Shown here: in pieces, positions 48,101-59,000 of the stretch
Layout of the letters: every line of letters begins with the position of its first letter
Position numbering within the stretch: position 1 is the stretch's first letter
Source: Silene noctiflora
Taxonomy: Eukaryota > Streptophyta > Magnoliopsida > Caryophyllales > Caryophyllaceae
Reading direction: 5' to 3'
Length of the DNA: 61,511 nt
Assembly (NCBI GenBank): GCA_009801015.1
Contig: VHZZ01000106.1
Span: 191,142 to 252,652, forward strand
Notes under the pieces: model-generated
What the model was told of the DNA's origin: nothing
Databases searched by the model: none
The model's input: only the letters and a program-made list of their open reading frames with translations
Position numbers and translations under genes: made by a program

Positions 48101-50394
48101 GTCCAACTTATGCTCTATGACTCAGTCACGCGACATGATATGAGTACTTTTTTTTTAAGGCAATATATAAGATTTCAACATAAAAAAATACATTCACGAG
48201 CAACTACTACCGAGTAAATAATACTCTCTCCATCCCTTTATGTTGTGTTTGACAGATTTTTTCATAAAACATAAAAGTTTCAACTTCCAAGTACATTTTT
48301 TTAAAGTGAAACTATTAGAATAGTTGGATAAATCAAACGTGACAAATCTACGACTGAATCTGTACAAGCTAAATGGTCAAAGTTGACATCAATCGACAAT
48401 CGGAAATATATAGGGACAATAAATTTTGAATGAAAATAGTACTCAGGAAGAGAAAGAAACAAACCGACCTGAAATGCCAATAACATCCATGTCAGGAAAA
48501 TCATTCTGGAGAAAATCAATAACATTTTGTACACCTTTGGACACCATGTTCATCCCCATAGCATCCCCAGTACTACAACAAAACCTCATGTACAAATTCT
48601 TTCCCGCGATTGAGCATTGTATGCTCTGCAACCTCGCAAACCTACTTGACCTGCATTATCATATTCCAAGCAATATTAAAAAATCGCCCACCAACCGATC
48701 CATTAACCTACAAATCTTGGTAGTGCATCTCACCCAAGACATACCCTTCATGAGAATGATGTACTCACCGATTAAATACAATGGCTAGTGTCTCAAAATT
48801 GATGGGGTCCTCAAGGAAGAACTTCAACTGAGCAGCTCTTGTCGCGGAAGGGAACCTAACTATTGGAGCTCTAGTCATCCCATCCTTCAATATAATGCTG
48901 GAAGCACCGCCAGAAACATATATAGCTTTACACCCTCGGTTTGTACTCGCAACCAAACACCCTTCAGTTGTCGCCATTGGAACCGTATACTCAAACCCAT
49001 CCAACAACAACGGCCCTGCCACTCCCACAGGAATCTGAACATACCTAATAATAGTAACCCCAATATAACAACAGCATCAGTAAAGTTCTCCTCATATTAC
49101 ACAAATCCAGCTCAATTTCAAATCAATTACATATCTGAAAGTCCATCTAAATATCTAATGTTCATTTCTTGTACGATCAATCCATTCAGCTAAAATACCT
49201 CAGCCGTACCCTCATTCACCATTTCTTGTACGAGATAAAATTACAATACTTAATAGTAAAGCCATTTTCCTTATAATTGTTAACTGTTTAATCTTGATCG
49301 TGACCATTTTTACTACCACTGAACAATTCTATCTGTGTAACATTCTTACACGAGAATTTGACAATTCCAATAAAATAGAGACGATTTACTTATTAATGAG
49401 ACGGTGAATCAAACCAATAGCACAATTCTCATATAAGAATCAGCGCAGCACAATTAAAACAGGAAGTCTTCTGAGGTACCGTCTCACATTAACATGAAAA
49501 AAGTAACTACCTTTCATAAAACCGTCTCATATAGAATTAGCGCGACACATAAACAGGAAGTCTTTTGAGCCACCGTCTCACATTAACATGAAAAAAGTAA
49601 CTACCTTTCATAAAACCGTCTCATATAGAATTAGCGCGACACATAAACAGGAAGTCTTTTGAGCCACCGTCTCACATTAACATGAGAAACATAATTATGT
49701 GGAATGCCAGGCAATAAACATATCATAAAACCGTCTCATATAAGAATTAGCGCAATTAAAAAAGCGAGATCAATCAGTCATACCCAACAGGCATTTCACA
49801 GCATTGGTTCAAAATAGACTCATAATCAAACCCTTCAACCGGCAAACCCTCAAGAGACCTCCCGGTAATCCTCTGCACCGCCTCGCGCCTCACAACCGCC
49901 GCTCTTCGACAATCCTCCAACTCTTTCTCCAACACATACGACGGCAATTTCCCCTCCACCACCGCCGCGATCACCGCCTCATCCTCCACCTCCGCACCAC
50001 ACCTCACATACCTCCCTTCTCCCAACGCAGCACCACACTCCCGCGACGCGCCGACACTCTCCGACGACGCGCCATCGGAATCGCCGGCGACGGCAGATGG
50101 TTGAACAAAATCGATGCCGAAGAATCCGAGGAGGTAAATCAAGGAAGCAATGAGAGTAACAATGGCGGAAAGTTCGGGGAAGGTTACGACATGTAAAGGG
50201 ACGGAGTGACGGATTTTGTCGCGCCAACGTTGGAGTAGGTAATATGTGACGGAAAAGAAGAGAGTGAAGAAGATGGTGTTTGTTAGGTATAAAGGTAAGG
50301 GTAAAGCGTCGGACGCTTTGGGAAGAGTTGTGTTTTCGACGGATTGTTTCGACGGAAGTTGAGGTTTCCGACGGCGGGAAACGTCGGTATTCAT
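45132..50394 (-). CDS. HMGR: 3-hydroxy-3-methylglutaryl-CoA reductase (HMGR)
   Basis: HMGR reduces HMG-CoA to mevalonate with two NADPH, the key step of the cytosolic mevalonate pathway to sterols and other isoprenoids; plant forms sit in the ER membrane. Five exons give 552 residues: 50394-49784, 49044-48769, 48650-48469, 45971-45625 and 45374-45132, with frame kept. The N-terminus has an arginine motif (VSRRRKP) and two membrane segments (about residues 36-58 and 77-98), then a variable linker. The catalytic part shows [11 protein letters not shown] (Glu231), GDAMGMN (Asp325), DKKPAA (Lys363 or 364), TVGGGTQL and LVKSHM (His537). HMKYNRSS next to that histidine matches the plant serine phosphorylated by SnRK1 (Ser543). 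The second ATG (50394) is preferred over 50409 because it places the arginine motif near the start. Intron 3 is long (2.5 kb), and intron 1 carries a 94-bp tandem repeat. Confidence 0.96.
49427..49765. repeat. 94-bp tandem repeat in HMGR intron 1
   Basis: The unit, starting AGGAAGTCTT(C/T)TGAG, begins at 49461, 49555 and 49649. It contains ACCGTCTCACATTAAC and AAACCGTCTCATAT. Copies 1 and 2 are almost identical over the full unit; copy 3 diverges after about 45 bp. Confidence 0.9.
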
Positions 50395-50527
50395 TGTCGG
50401 TTTTATCACCGACGGAAATAGAAGAGAGAGGGGAAAGGGTGAGGGAGAAGTGTCGGAAATGGTATGAAGGGTTGGGATTTAAAAGAAGGGAAGAAATGAG
50501 AGGGACAGTGGGTGTGGGAGGGCACCA

Positions 50528-50933
50528 CCTAAGAATATCTCAAACTCCCGTCGATCTTACACAAATCGCTCGTATAAAAAATAAGATATTTTGTCCAGAA
50601 CTCGAGATTGTAAAACGTCCTCCCACCTAAGAATATCTCAAACTCCCGTCGATCTTACACAAATCGCTCGTATAAAAAATAAGATATTTTGTCGAGAACT
50701 CGAGATTGTAAAATGAATAAGAACGATATAATCTAATCATTTATTTAACACGTTCCGTCTTAATTATTTATTTAGTTTTGACTGAAATTAAAATATCAGA
50801 AAACTATAAATAAATGATTAGATAGAGGTAGTATATATCGTTCTTATTCGTTTTACAATCTCGAGTTCTCGACAAAATATCTTATTTTATATACGAGCGA
50901 TTTGTGTAAGATCGACGGGAGTTTGAGATATAG
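50528..50933. mobile_element. Long hairpin element with duplicated arm, upstream of HMGR
   Basis: The right arm (about 50804-50933) is the reverse complement of 50626-50752, sharing CTCAAACTCCCGTCGATC, TTACACAAATCGCTCG and AACTCGAGATTGTAAAA. The outer 98 bp of the left arm is also present as a direct repeat at 50528-50625. It is probably a MITE of unknown superfamily with one arm duplicated. Confidence 0.8.
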
Positions 50934-51016
50934 ATTGTTGAAATCGGATATCAAATATGATGTAGTTTTGAAATTAATTAAGTTGTTGAGTTTACTCTAT
51001 ATAGTAAAAGTTTACT

Positions 51017-51017
<1 letters not shown>

Positions 51018-51053
<36 letters not shown>

Positions 51054-51214
51054 TAAACCATCCGGTTCAATCTCGATTCGAGCCGGGTAGGACCACTAGG
51101 GCGGTAAAGCTCTCCCTTATGAGTTTCAACACTGCTGCGTTCCCAGGACTCGAACACGAGACCTCTGGTTAAGCTGGAACAACCCCTTGTCAGTTGATCT
51201 AAGTGCTCATGGGC
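51018..51214 (-). mobile_element. tRNA-derived SINE with 11-bp target duplication
   Basis: Read on the minus strand, it begins GCCCATGAGCACTTAGATC. It has a B-box-like GTGTTCGAGTCCTGGG and ends with a run of about 32 A (plus-strand T at 51021-51052). Exact AAAGTTTACTC copies flank it (51007-51017 and 51215-51225). The long clean tail and perfect duplication suggest a recent insertion. Confidence 0.88.
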
Positions 51215-51610
51215 AAAGTTTACTCAAGTCTAGTAGTGGGGATGATCAACTTAGAGATTAGGTTCGAAATCTAAGCTTAAGTTCGATCTCGATTCTATTC
51301 TCGTTTTAAACTTTAAAGGTTGAAGTTTGAATTCATCTGATATTTGACAAGTTTAACCGAGCTTCTTATAGGCTCACATGGGATCTTGAACTCGATATTC
51401 GACTTGATTTAACTGGTTTTGAGTGTTTTTTTACGGTGATTAAATTCCGAGGGTTTGTTGAACGGACCGGGTCATGACCAGCTCACTCAAACACTCACGG
51501 CTCTAACATCAATAATTATGTTGTTACTATTCATACTAACACATGATTCTCACTTTAATTTCACAGAGAATTATACACCTTTATTTCCTGTTTCAAATGG
51601 TATCAATCAA

Positions 51611-51806
51611 CGAAGCGTCTTGCTTGTGACGGACACTATCCGTCATAAACTGAAGACGAATAATACCCTCTCACAGTAAGACAAGTGGGAGGGCAAGTGG
51701 GGGAGAAGTGAAGCACCCATGGATAGTGTCACTTGCATATTGTGAGAGACGACACTATCCGTCTTCAGCTTGTGACGGATAGTGTCCGTCTTCAACGAGA
51801 ATTTAG
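51611..51806. mobile_element. Mutator-type MITE, second copy of the 691-886 family
   Basis: It starts CGAAGCGTCTTGCTTGTGAC and ends TCTTCAACGAGAATTTAG, the reverse-orientation counterpart of 691-886. Both share GACGGACACTATCCGTCA. No exact 9-bp duplication is visible here. Confidence 0.75.
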
Positions 51807-51892
51807 TCAACAATTGTTGCAATAATTTGTGTTGTACTCTTTAATAATTAGTCTTGGCTGTAATCAATTTGATTTCCTCAACTCAGGAGTTC

Positions 51893-52371
51893 CACAAATC
51901 TGATATCTGTACTTTTAAGTCGGTCTTAAGCAAGACGTACTGAGTTAAAGCGCCGTAATTCCAGTATTCATACCTGTACAGTGCTGTACTGTCATATTTT
52001 ACTGTTCTAGTTTGTAATGCAAAACTGCACCTGTAATTAAATGTGAAAACCACAGATCTGATATCTGTAGTTTAAGTCGGTCTTAGGCAAGACGTACTGA
52101 GTTCAAGCGCCGTAATTCCAGTATTCATCCCTGTACAGTGCTGTACTGTCATATTTTACTGTTCTAGTTTGTAATGCAAAACTGCACCTGTAATTAAATG
52201 TGAAAACCACAGATCTGATATCTGTAGTTTAAGTCGGTCTTAGGCAAGACGTACCGAGTTCAAGCGCCGTAATTCCAGTATTCATATTTCATACCAGTAC
52301 AGTGCTGTACTGTCATATTTTACTGTTCTAGTTTGTAATGCAAAACTGCACCTGTAGTTAAATGTGAAAAA
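51893..52371. repeat. Three tandem copies of a 158-bp unit
   Basis: Units start near 51893, 52051 and 52210 with CACA(A/G)ATCTGATATCTGTA. They contain AAGTCGGTCTTA(A/G)GCAAGA, GCGCCGTAATTCCAGTATTC and the near-palindrome GTACAGTGCTGTAC, and end TTAAATGTGAAAA. Copies differ at only a few positions. The array lies about 330 bp beyond the PPD3 stop. Confidence 0.92.
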
Positions 52372-52697
52372 TCATAGCTATATACGGAGTATTACATAAT
52401 TTAAAATTCGCACACTAAAGGCGCGATAAATAAATCAATTTTCGTCTGTAATTGTTAATGACATTTGTATTATAAAATTTACAATAACCTGTTTTCCTTA
52501 GATTATAATAACCTGTTTTCATACTCGGAAAGATGGGAACTCGCGTATTAGGCTTTGTCATGAGAATCTTTGCGTCATCTTATTAACCGTGGATGGCTTG
52601 TATTTTAATGGCTGTTGTCGCTGTATCCTCAAAACTTGTAAATTAGTAGAGCCGCGGCCAAAAGGCATCTGAGTGTTGGCCCAATGTGTTGCTTGAA

Positions 52698-55195
52698 TCA
52701 GTTTAGTCGAAACGACTGCACAGCCTGTACAGATGTACCAGAAATAGAATGTAATGAAACTGAACTCATTCTTCCAATCACCTGTAAAACAAAATGTGAA
52801 ACTTTTTTGGCATACCTTTTTAATATTTGCACTGTACTCGTTGGATACGTCTTCAACGAACTGCAATAATATGGAAACAGCAAATGAATAAGCATCGAGG
52901 ATGAGTGGGTTCGCAATACAATTCATCAAGCGAAAGTCAGACATGAGCAACTCTGAACCAAGCCAAACAAAACCAAACTAACCTGTCCAGTCACGGTATA
53001 AAGCCGGTTGTACCATTTACCGCTTGCCATCCCAATTGCTGAGTAGATGTGTCGTCGACTTTCTCCAGGTTTCTGTAGCGTATACTCCAGGTAATATAGT
53101 CCTAGATTTGCACACAACAACAGGAGCAGTTATTCAGGAAAAAAAACATTGATAGATATGAACAGTTTTCAGAGTACTCGTCTACATTTTGCTAATATTG
53201 CATTAAGTTAAATAATTACCGTTTTTGGCTTTACAGTCGACGAGCTTTGCTGCAATCCCGGGTGGTCTCTGCCAACTTCTATCCAGTCCATTTACCTGAA
53301 CAATTCTAGGATTATCAGGTAATTCCCATGTCAATACCAAGACTAAACATTTAAGATCTTCGAAGAAATTTTTATGCAAAGAACAATGGAAACGATAATT
53401 ACCAGACTTTCAGCGAATTCATCCACTTTTCCAAATGATTCCAATCTGGTGAAATCAGCACCGATGCCTGTGATAGCTACACTAACTGCAGAGGTGTTCA
53501 TTTAGAGACATTTAGCAAGAAATACATTGTCGTTTCATTCGTTTAACATCAAACAGTGAGAGAACTTGCCATTTGCATAAGAACCCTTGTCATTGTTAGG
53601 ATAGAATGCCGTAATTGATCTAATCCCGTCAGTATCCCCGACTCCGACTTCCCAATCTGCAGATTAAACAGTCTTTCTGATTACTTTTGCGACAAGTTTG
53701 AATAAACATATCTCTCGATCAAGTAAAGGGGAAGCGTTCAGAATCAATCTTACCTTGAGGAATAGATATATTATACTTGTTGACATCATCAGAGAAAAGC
53801 CGAAATTCACCAGGAGCATCTGAATTGTCATAGTAGCGTACAAAACCGGTAAGCATCCATACCAGGGATTACAGTATTAAACTTATGGCCGATGTTGGTT
53901 TTGGAGATGTAAAACTTGGTTAGCAGAACAGATAAAAGTTTTTAAGTGTTGACCTTCAAGAGCGCGAGCAGGAGACGAAATAGCCAAGGCGGTAGCATTC
54001 AAAAGTACAGTAAAGCCCATCTGAAGCATTGCCTCTCTTCTTCTACTAGTGCCAACACATTCAATTCCGCCTTCTGATGCATGTTTTTGACTCCTTACAT
54101 GACAGCATAATGTTGCATGCTCCTTTCTTGTTATACAGTTTGAGTATACTGTAAAATGCCATAAAAATACATGCTATAAACTTAGAAAGTTAAGAAGAGC
54201 ATTGCTAATTAAACAGACGTAATACGAACCCTGTCATGGCACACCCTAGCAACAAGCCAGCAGATTCGGACTCTATTATGAGTACCACCCAATAATACTT
54301 AAGGTACAACACCAAAGCTTACGCTTTTGAATCACCCAATAATATTGAAATTTGATGTTCAAATCTTGTGAGTCTCTTAATAATACAACAACAACACTAT
54401 CCCTTGTCTCACAAATCTCCCACCTTTTGCCTGAAAAGGGAGTTTCGCATAGTATTAGCTATTAAGGTATAAAACCGTTGATTGAGCCCCAACCATCAGA
54501 TTAAGTTTTTGACTAGGATAGTCTTCACATAATATCCGAGCCTTTTGAATCCTCAAAGGCTCCAAAATCTCACAAATGGAATGTCAACATGAGCGAGCAT
54601 GTGCATTATCCACTCCTCAAGCCAAAAGGACATTCGAGTGAGGGGGTGTATTAGGATATAAAACCAATAATTGAGCCTTAATCACTCGCTTAAACTTTTC
54701 GTTGGGATGGTCTTTTCACACTTAGAAATGGCCTTCAAATTTTTCATCCTTGATTCAAATAGTTCACAAAATGGCACTATTGATATAAACCAGATCGAAA
54801 GTCGAAACTTTATTATAGTATCACACCTTGGATAAGCTTATCATCTAAACTAACTAACAAAGTATCACCGAGTTTAGGTACCACCCTCTCATATACACAC
54901 GAATACACGATTAATCCTATACAATTCTCTCTTCATTAGTTCATTGTATAAGTCCTACATTATATATGCAGAGAGGGTGGTAACTGGTACACACAGAGTT
55001 GCAGAGCCCTATCATCAAAATAAAGGAAACGTAAAGAAATGATCGGGACCGAGGAATATCAAGGAGGTGGTACAGAGGTTTAAAACCTGAAGTTGGAATG
55101 CATGAAGTGAAGGAGAAGCAGCAGTTAGAAGGAGACAGAAGAAGGGATGATGTTCCTGCAACTGCTGCTGCTGCTGAAATTGTAGAAGCTGACAT
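52698..55195 (-). CDS. PPD3: PsbP domain-containing protein 3, thylakoid lumen (At1g76450-like)
   Basis: Nine exons give 268 residues: 55195-55087, 54148-53954, 53819-53754, 53656-53570, 53485-53403, 53295-53220, 53101-52983, 52860-52816 and 52724-52698. Exons 2-9 follow Arabidopsis PPD3 closely (EFRLFSDDVNKYNISIPQDW, VSVAITGIGADFTRLESFGK, NGLDRSWQRPPGI, YSAIGMASGKWYNRLYTVTG). Exon 1 is a Ser/Ala-rich transit peptide; joining it at TCAG|GTTTTA to TTTTACAG|TATAC keeps frame but is the least certain join. A twin-arginine-like RRR, a hydrophobic stretch and SPARA|LE before the mature part indicate import into the thylakoid lumen, probably by the Tat route. PPD proteins are PsbP relatives of the lumen; the role of PPD3 is little known. 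Intron 4 uses a GC donor (AATG|GCAAGT). The last coding exon is 27 bp. Confidence 0.88.
54460..54735. repeat. Diverged direct repeat in PPD3 intron 1
   Basis: GGTATAAAACCGTTGATTGA, with CCCCAACCATCAGATTAAG and ACTAGGATAGTCTTCACA, is echoed about 180 bp later by GGATATAAAACCAATAATTG, with CACTCGCTTAAAC and GGGATGGTCTTTTCACA. Its family is unknown; such sequence is common in plant genomes. Confidence 0.5.
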
Positions 55196-56023
55196 CTCTG
55201 CAGGATTCTCCTTAGCTTTTCAACAGCTGTTACTGGTTTCATTATCTATTTGGATATGCAGTTTTTGGGGTGCATTCAGACCCACATTTGGTTTGTGGCA
55301 AGTAACCATACATGCCCCACCCGGGTTCGAATTTGAAAGGTAAAGCTCGTGGGTCCATCTAGTCGGTCGACCCTAACTCGACAAGGTTAACTTAGTCGAT
55401 CACAACTCGAGCTTCAATAAGCTTGAGATTGACTCGAATTTAAGTCCATTTTATTATTTCCCAAAATTTAAAACTAACGCTCACCGTGTCATTATATTCC
55501 ATTTTTTAAGATCTAATTATAAATACATATTCTTTAAAAGCAAATTACTCGTATAAAACACAAAAGGAGAGCTTGAATGAGCTTACCGTCCCAGTCTGAC
55601 AAACTAGGGACCAACTCGTATTTGCTTAGACTCATGAGTCATGATCATCAAACCGAGCACAAATTAAGCTTTGACCAAACCGAGTCCAATGACTTATCAA
55701 ACCGACTCAGCTCATTTACGCCCCTGCTACCTCCCGGTAAATTTTTTAAATTGGTCGCATTTCTTTGATTTTCACCTAATTTAGGTCAGTATTTCAATGT
55801 TCTCATCCTTAATTTTCCCCAAATTCTCAAAAAGTACAAAAATTCGAACTTTACTTTCACAATTTTTTACCTTTGAGCTAGGATTTATCGTAAACCCTGT
55901 TTTTAACTGCGTAGTTTTTACTTTACTATCAGTAATTTGTTTCATTATTTACTAACGAAAGACAGTAACTTTTTTTACTGGAAATTTGCAGTATTGTAGC
56001 AAATTCAGCAAAAAAAGGAGAAA
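55196..56023. promoter_or_regulatory. Shared divergent promoter region, PPD3 and clade-B AHL
   Basis: Only 828 bases separate the start codons of PPD3 (minus) and the AHL gene (plus), so both promoters and leaders must lie mostly here. The stretch is AT-rich, with a patch of GACTCGA- and CTCGAG-like low-complexity sequence at about 55380-55740. No TATA box could be assigned with confidence and no gene was seen inside. Confidence 0.45.
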
Positions 56024-59000
56024 ATGTCGGAATTCGCAAGCGTCGGTAATCTAGGGTTTCAAAATCCGCCGGCGGCGTTACCGGAACAGCCGGGAATTCG
56101 AACAATGCAGCTGTCCTTTAATTCTGACGGCACCGCCGTGTACAAGCCGGTTGCCGGTAACGGCGAGGGGATTGATATTAATATGGCAATTGACGGTGGC
56201 GGAGAGAAGAGGAGGAAAAAGAGAGGGCGGGCGAGGAAATATACACCGCCGGAAGGTGTTGCTGTGGAATATAATTCCGGCGTGTTTGAGACGGCGCGTG
56301 ATGATCACGTGCGACTGCAGAATCAGCAGCAGCAGGTGGGGGAACAGGGAGGTGGAGCGGTCGAGACGATGAGGAAAAAGGGGGGGAGACCACCTGGTTC
56401 TGTTAATAAGAAGCAGGTCCATGAGCAGCAGCAACAATTTGATGATTTGGGTAACATTATTTACTATTTTGATTAAATTTTCGGTTTTTTAGTATCGTTT
56501 TCGCTCGAATTATGTGTTATTTGTTACAGTGTTAGTACTGGTATGGTATTATTAGCTGTTTAATGAAATTGTGTGCTGCAGTAACATTTGGCAATTGGAT
56601 TAAGGGTTGTCATTTCAGCTAGCATTGAATGAACTGCATTGCGTGAAATAGGCCGTCTTAAGCTTAAGACGCTCTCAAATGAGATTTTCTATTGAATTAA
56701 AGTTATAATTGCTTTATTAAGATGCTCCATGTACCATGTTAGTATGTTACTCAGAAGTTGGTGTCGGTGTAGGACACGAGCTCAAATTGAAGTGTAGGAC
56801 TTTGTGTCTCAAACGGGGACCTTGTGCTACTATATGAGGATATGGTTACTAGGACATGTCTTTGTAACAGAAAGCTACTGAAAATAATTAAATACTTGAG
56901 AGTAAATAAAGCGAGATGGAGAGATATTCTAGACATACGAGTATCATATACTATGCTGTATATATTCAGCGTACTCTGCTTTTGTCTTGTAAGACTCATT
57001 TTGTTGTCCCTATGAGAAGCGTTAGACCTGCAAGTGTCGTGTAAAGATTTCGTACTATATCCTTGAGTATCATGTCAGACACACAGGAATGGCTCCAAAC
57101 TGAAGAGGCTAATTATCATAAAAAATGGTGGTTTGGTTGTTTAAGTCTTTAGGATTTGGAAATACATGTGAATATGCAAATAAGCGGAGGTGTTGCTTTA
57201 TGTTTATGCTTTCTGGTTTGTGAGGCACAAGTACTGTAGTACACAGCGTGAGTTTGCTGCATTCTGAAATTAAGATTCTCCTAATACTTGTTGCGAAATT
57301 ACGGCTTTCTCCCTGATTATGTTTTAGTTTCATTTCTTGTTCATTTGGTCAGTCGTTGACCTTTTCTTGTTTGTTTCTGTCATTCCTTGTGACTAGTGAG
57401 GTGGCCAGGCATCCGATTCCTGTCTACAATAATACACATTTTGCTCTATAAAAATAAGGCTTTACAAGTGCGAGCTAATCACCCACTGATGGATCATTTG
57501 AATTAGTTGAAGATTTGCGAAACTTGCAGTTGTGAGCAATCTGCTGCTGCATTGGCCTACATTCGAAGTCAGAGCTAAGCGCGCACGCTAGAAATAGCAC
57601 GTAAATCACACAAATGGCACAATTAGACTAGATGTCATCAGGCATATATCATTTCCACTTAGAGTGGTATAAGGCAAAGTTGAGTGAAATTCAGTACTTC
57701 AGTAAATTTTCTTGACTATCTTACTTTGGCTATTCTATGATTTGGGTTAACTTTAACCAATTCAGTGAGAACACAAGTAATACAAATTAATTAAGTTTTT
57801 CAAAGATGGTTGGTTCACCTAAACTTGATTGCAGTATGAGTCGATGATCGTGTCTTAAAAGATTTAAAAGTTAGGCTACTTAAGTGTAATTGTATATACC
57901 TCATGAGCTTAGGTGACTTGGGTGTAATGTTTTTAAAACTTGGGGAACCTTATATGCTGTGAAAAAAATTGGTAAAATCTGGATTGTTCCTCGTGACGTT
58001 TTTTTTTTTTTACATTTGTCCGTCTTTCCAAGCAAAATTAATGCATATACTTATTTGAGTTCTGATATCCTTCCAAACAAATCACTAGAATTTAGTGTAC
58101 ATTGCTGATTTTTTATTTTATTTGCAGGATCACCCGGGATTGGTTTCACTCCGCATGTTATCACTGTGAATACAGGCGAGGTCTTAATCTAATCTTCTCT
58201 TTGGTTTTACTTCGGAAACAAAAGAAAGAGCTTAAAAAAAAAAAGAGATAGAAACATGAGATGTTCTTTAAGTATGCTGCTCATTAAGACTTGTAGTTGT
58301 TGCAGTACTATACTCTTGGGTCTTAACCTAATTTCCTTTTTGTACTTTTGTAGTGCATATTATTTATTGCGTAGTATGTGCATAATGAATTTGAATTACC
58401 TACACACTTTGAACTCTAGTAAGGCATCTGAATTTGCTCATCTGGCCTGATAATAAGTCGAGCTTGAACACATATGGTCAGCTACCAAATATTTGTACAA
58501 AGTAACAGTTTTGCTGAAGAATTTCATAACTCTGCAATGCTTACTCTCCTAAGCTTCTGCATTTATATCAATATGGCAAATTGATCGAATGATGTATGCT
58601 GGAAAATGAGAGGTCAATATGCCTCTTTCCATTTTTTTTTATCTTTCCTCCATTTATTCATCGGTTGTAATGCACGATCTTTACTGTTATGTTGGCGGTG
58701 TTACTTGTTGGAGGTATTGATCTTCTTGAATATGCTTGTATGCTTCTGTAGTTCTGTTTCTTGGATATGAGTGTTACTACATCAGGCTCGACTAGTGGAT
58801 TTTTCATTATCGAATGATTAGGAAGGCGTAAATTAGCATATCACAGGCACAGAAGTATATTTTACTTCATAGGAATTAAAGTTTAGACTTGAGAGCCCTT
58901 GTACAATTCCATTTATGATGCCCTTTTGCCCGTCCCTTCTGAAACTTATTTTTAATGAGCTTTCTCTTGCTATTTTGTTTTTTAGTAGTTAAATAGGATC

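Larger units (their letters stand above)
50395..52697. other. HMGR upstream region and PPD3 3' flank
   Basis: It holds the HMGR leader and promoter. A large hairpin starts about 130 bp above the start codon, followed by a SINE, a Mutator-type MITE, a 158-bp tandem array and the PPD3 3' UTR. No gene was recognised. Confidence 0.6.

Noticed and set aside
45972-48468. A hidden gene in the long HMGR intron 3
   Set aside because: Only short unconserved frames are present, in AT-rich intron-like sequence.
51050-51215. A tRNA gene on the minus strand
   Set aside because: The B-box-like GTTCGAGTCC is there, but no cloverleaf can be drawn, and the poly(A) tail plus flanking duplication identify a SINE.
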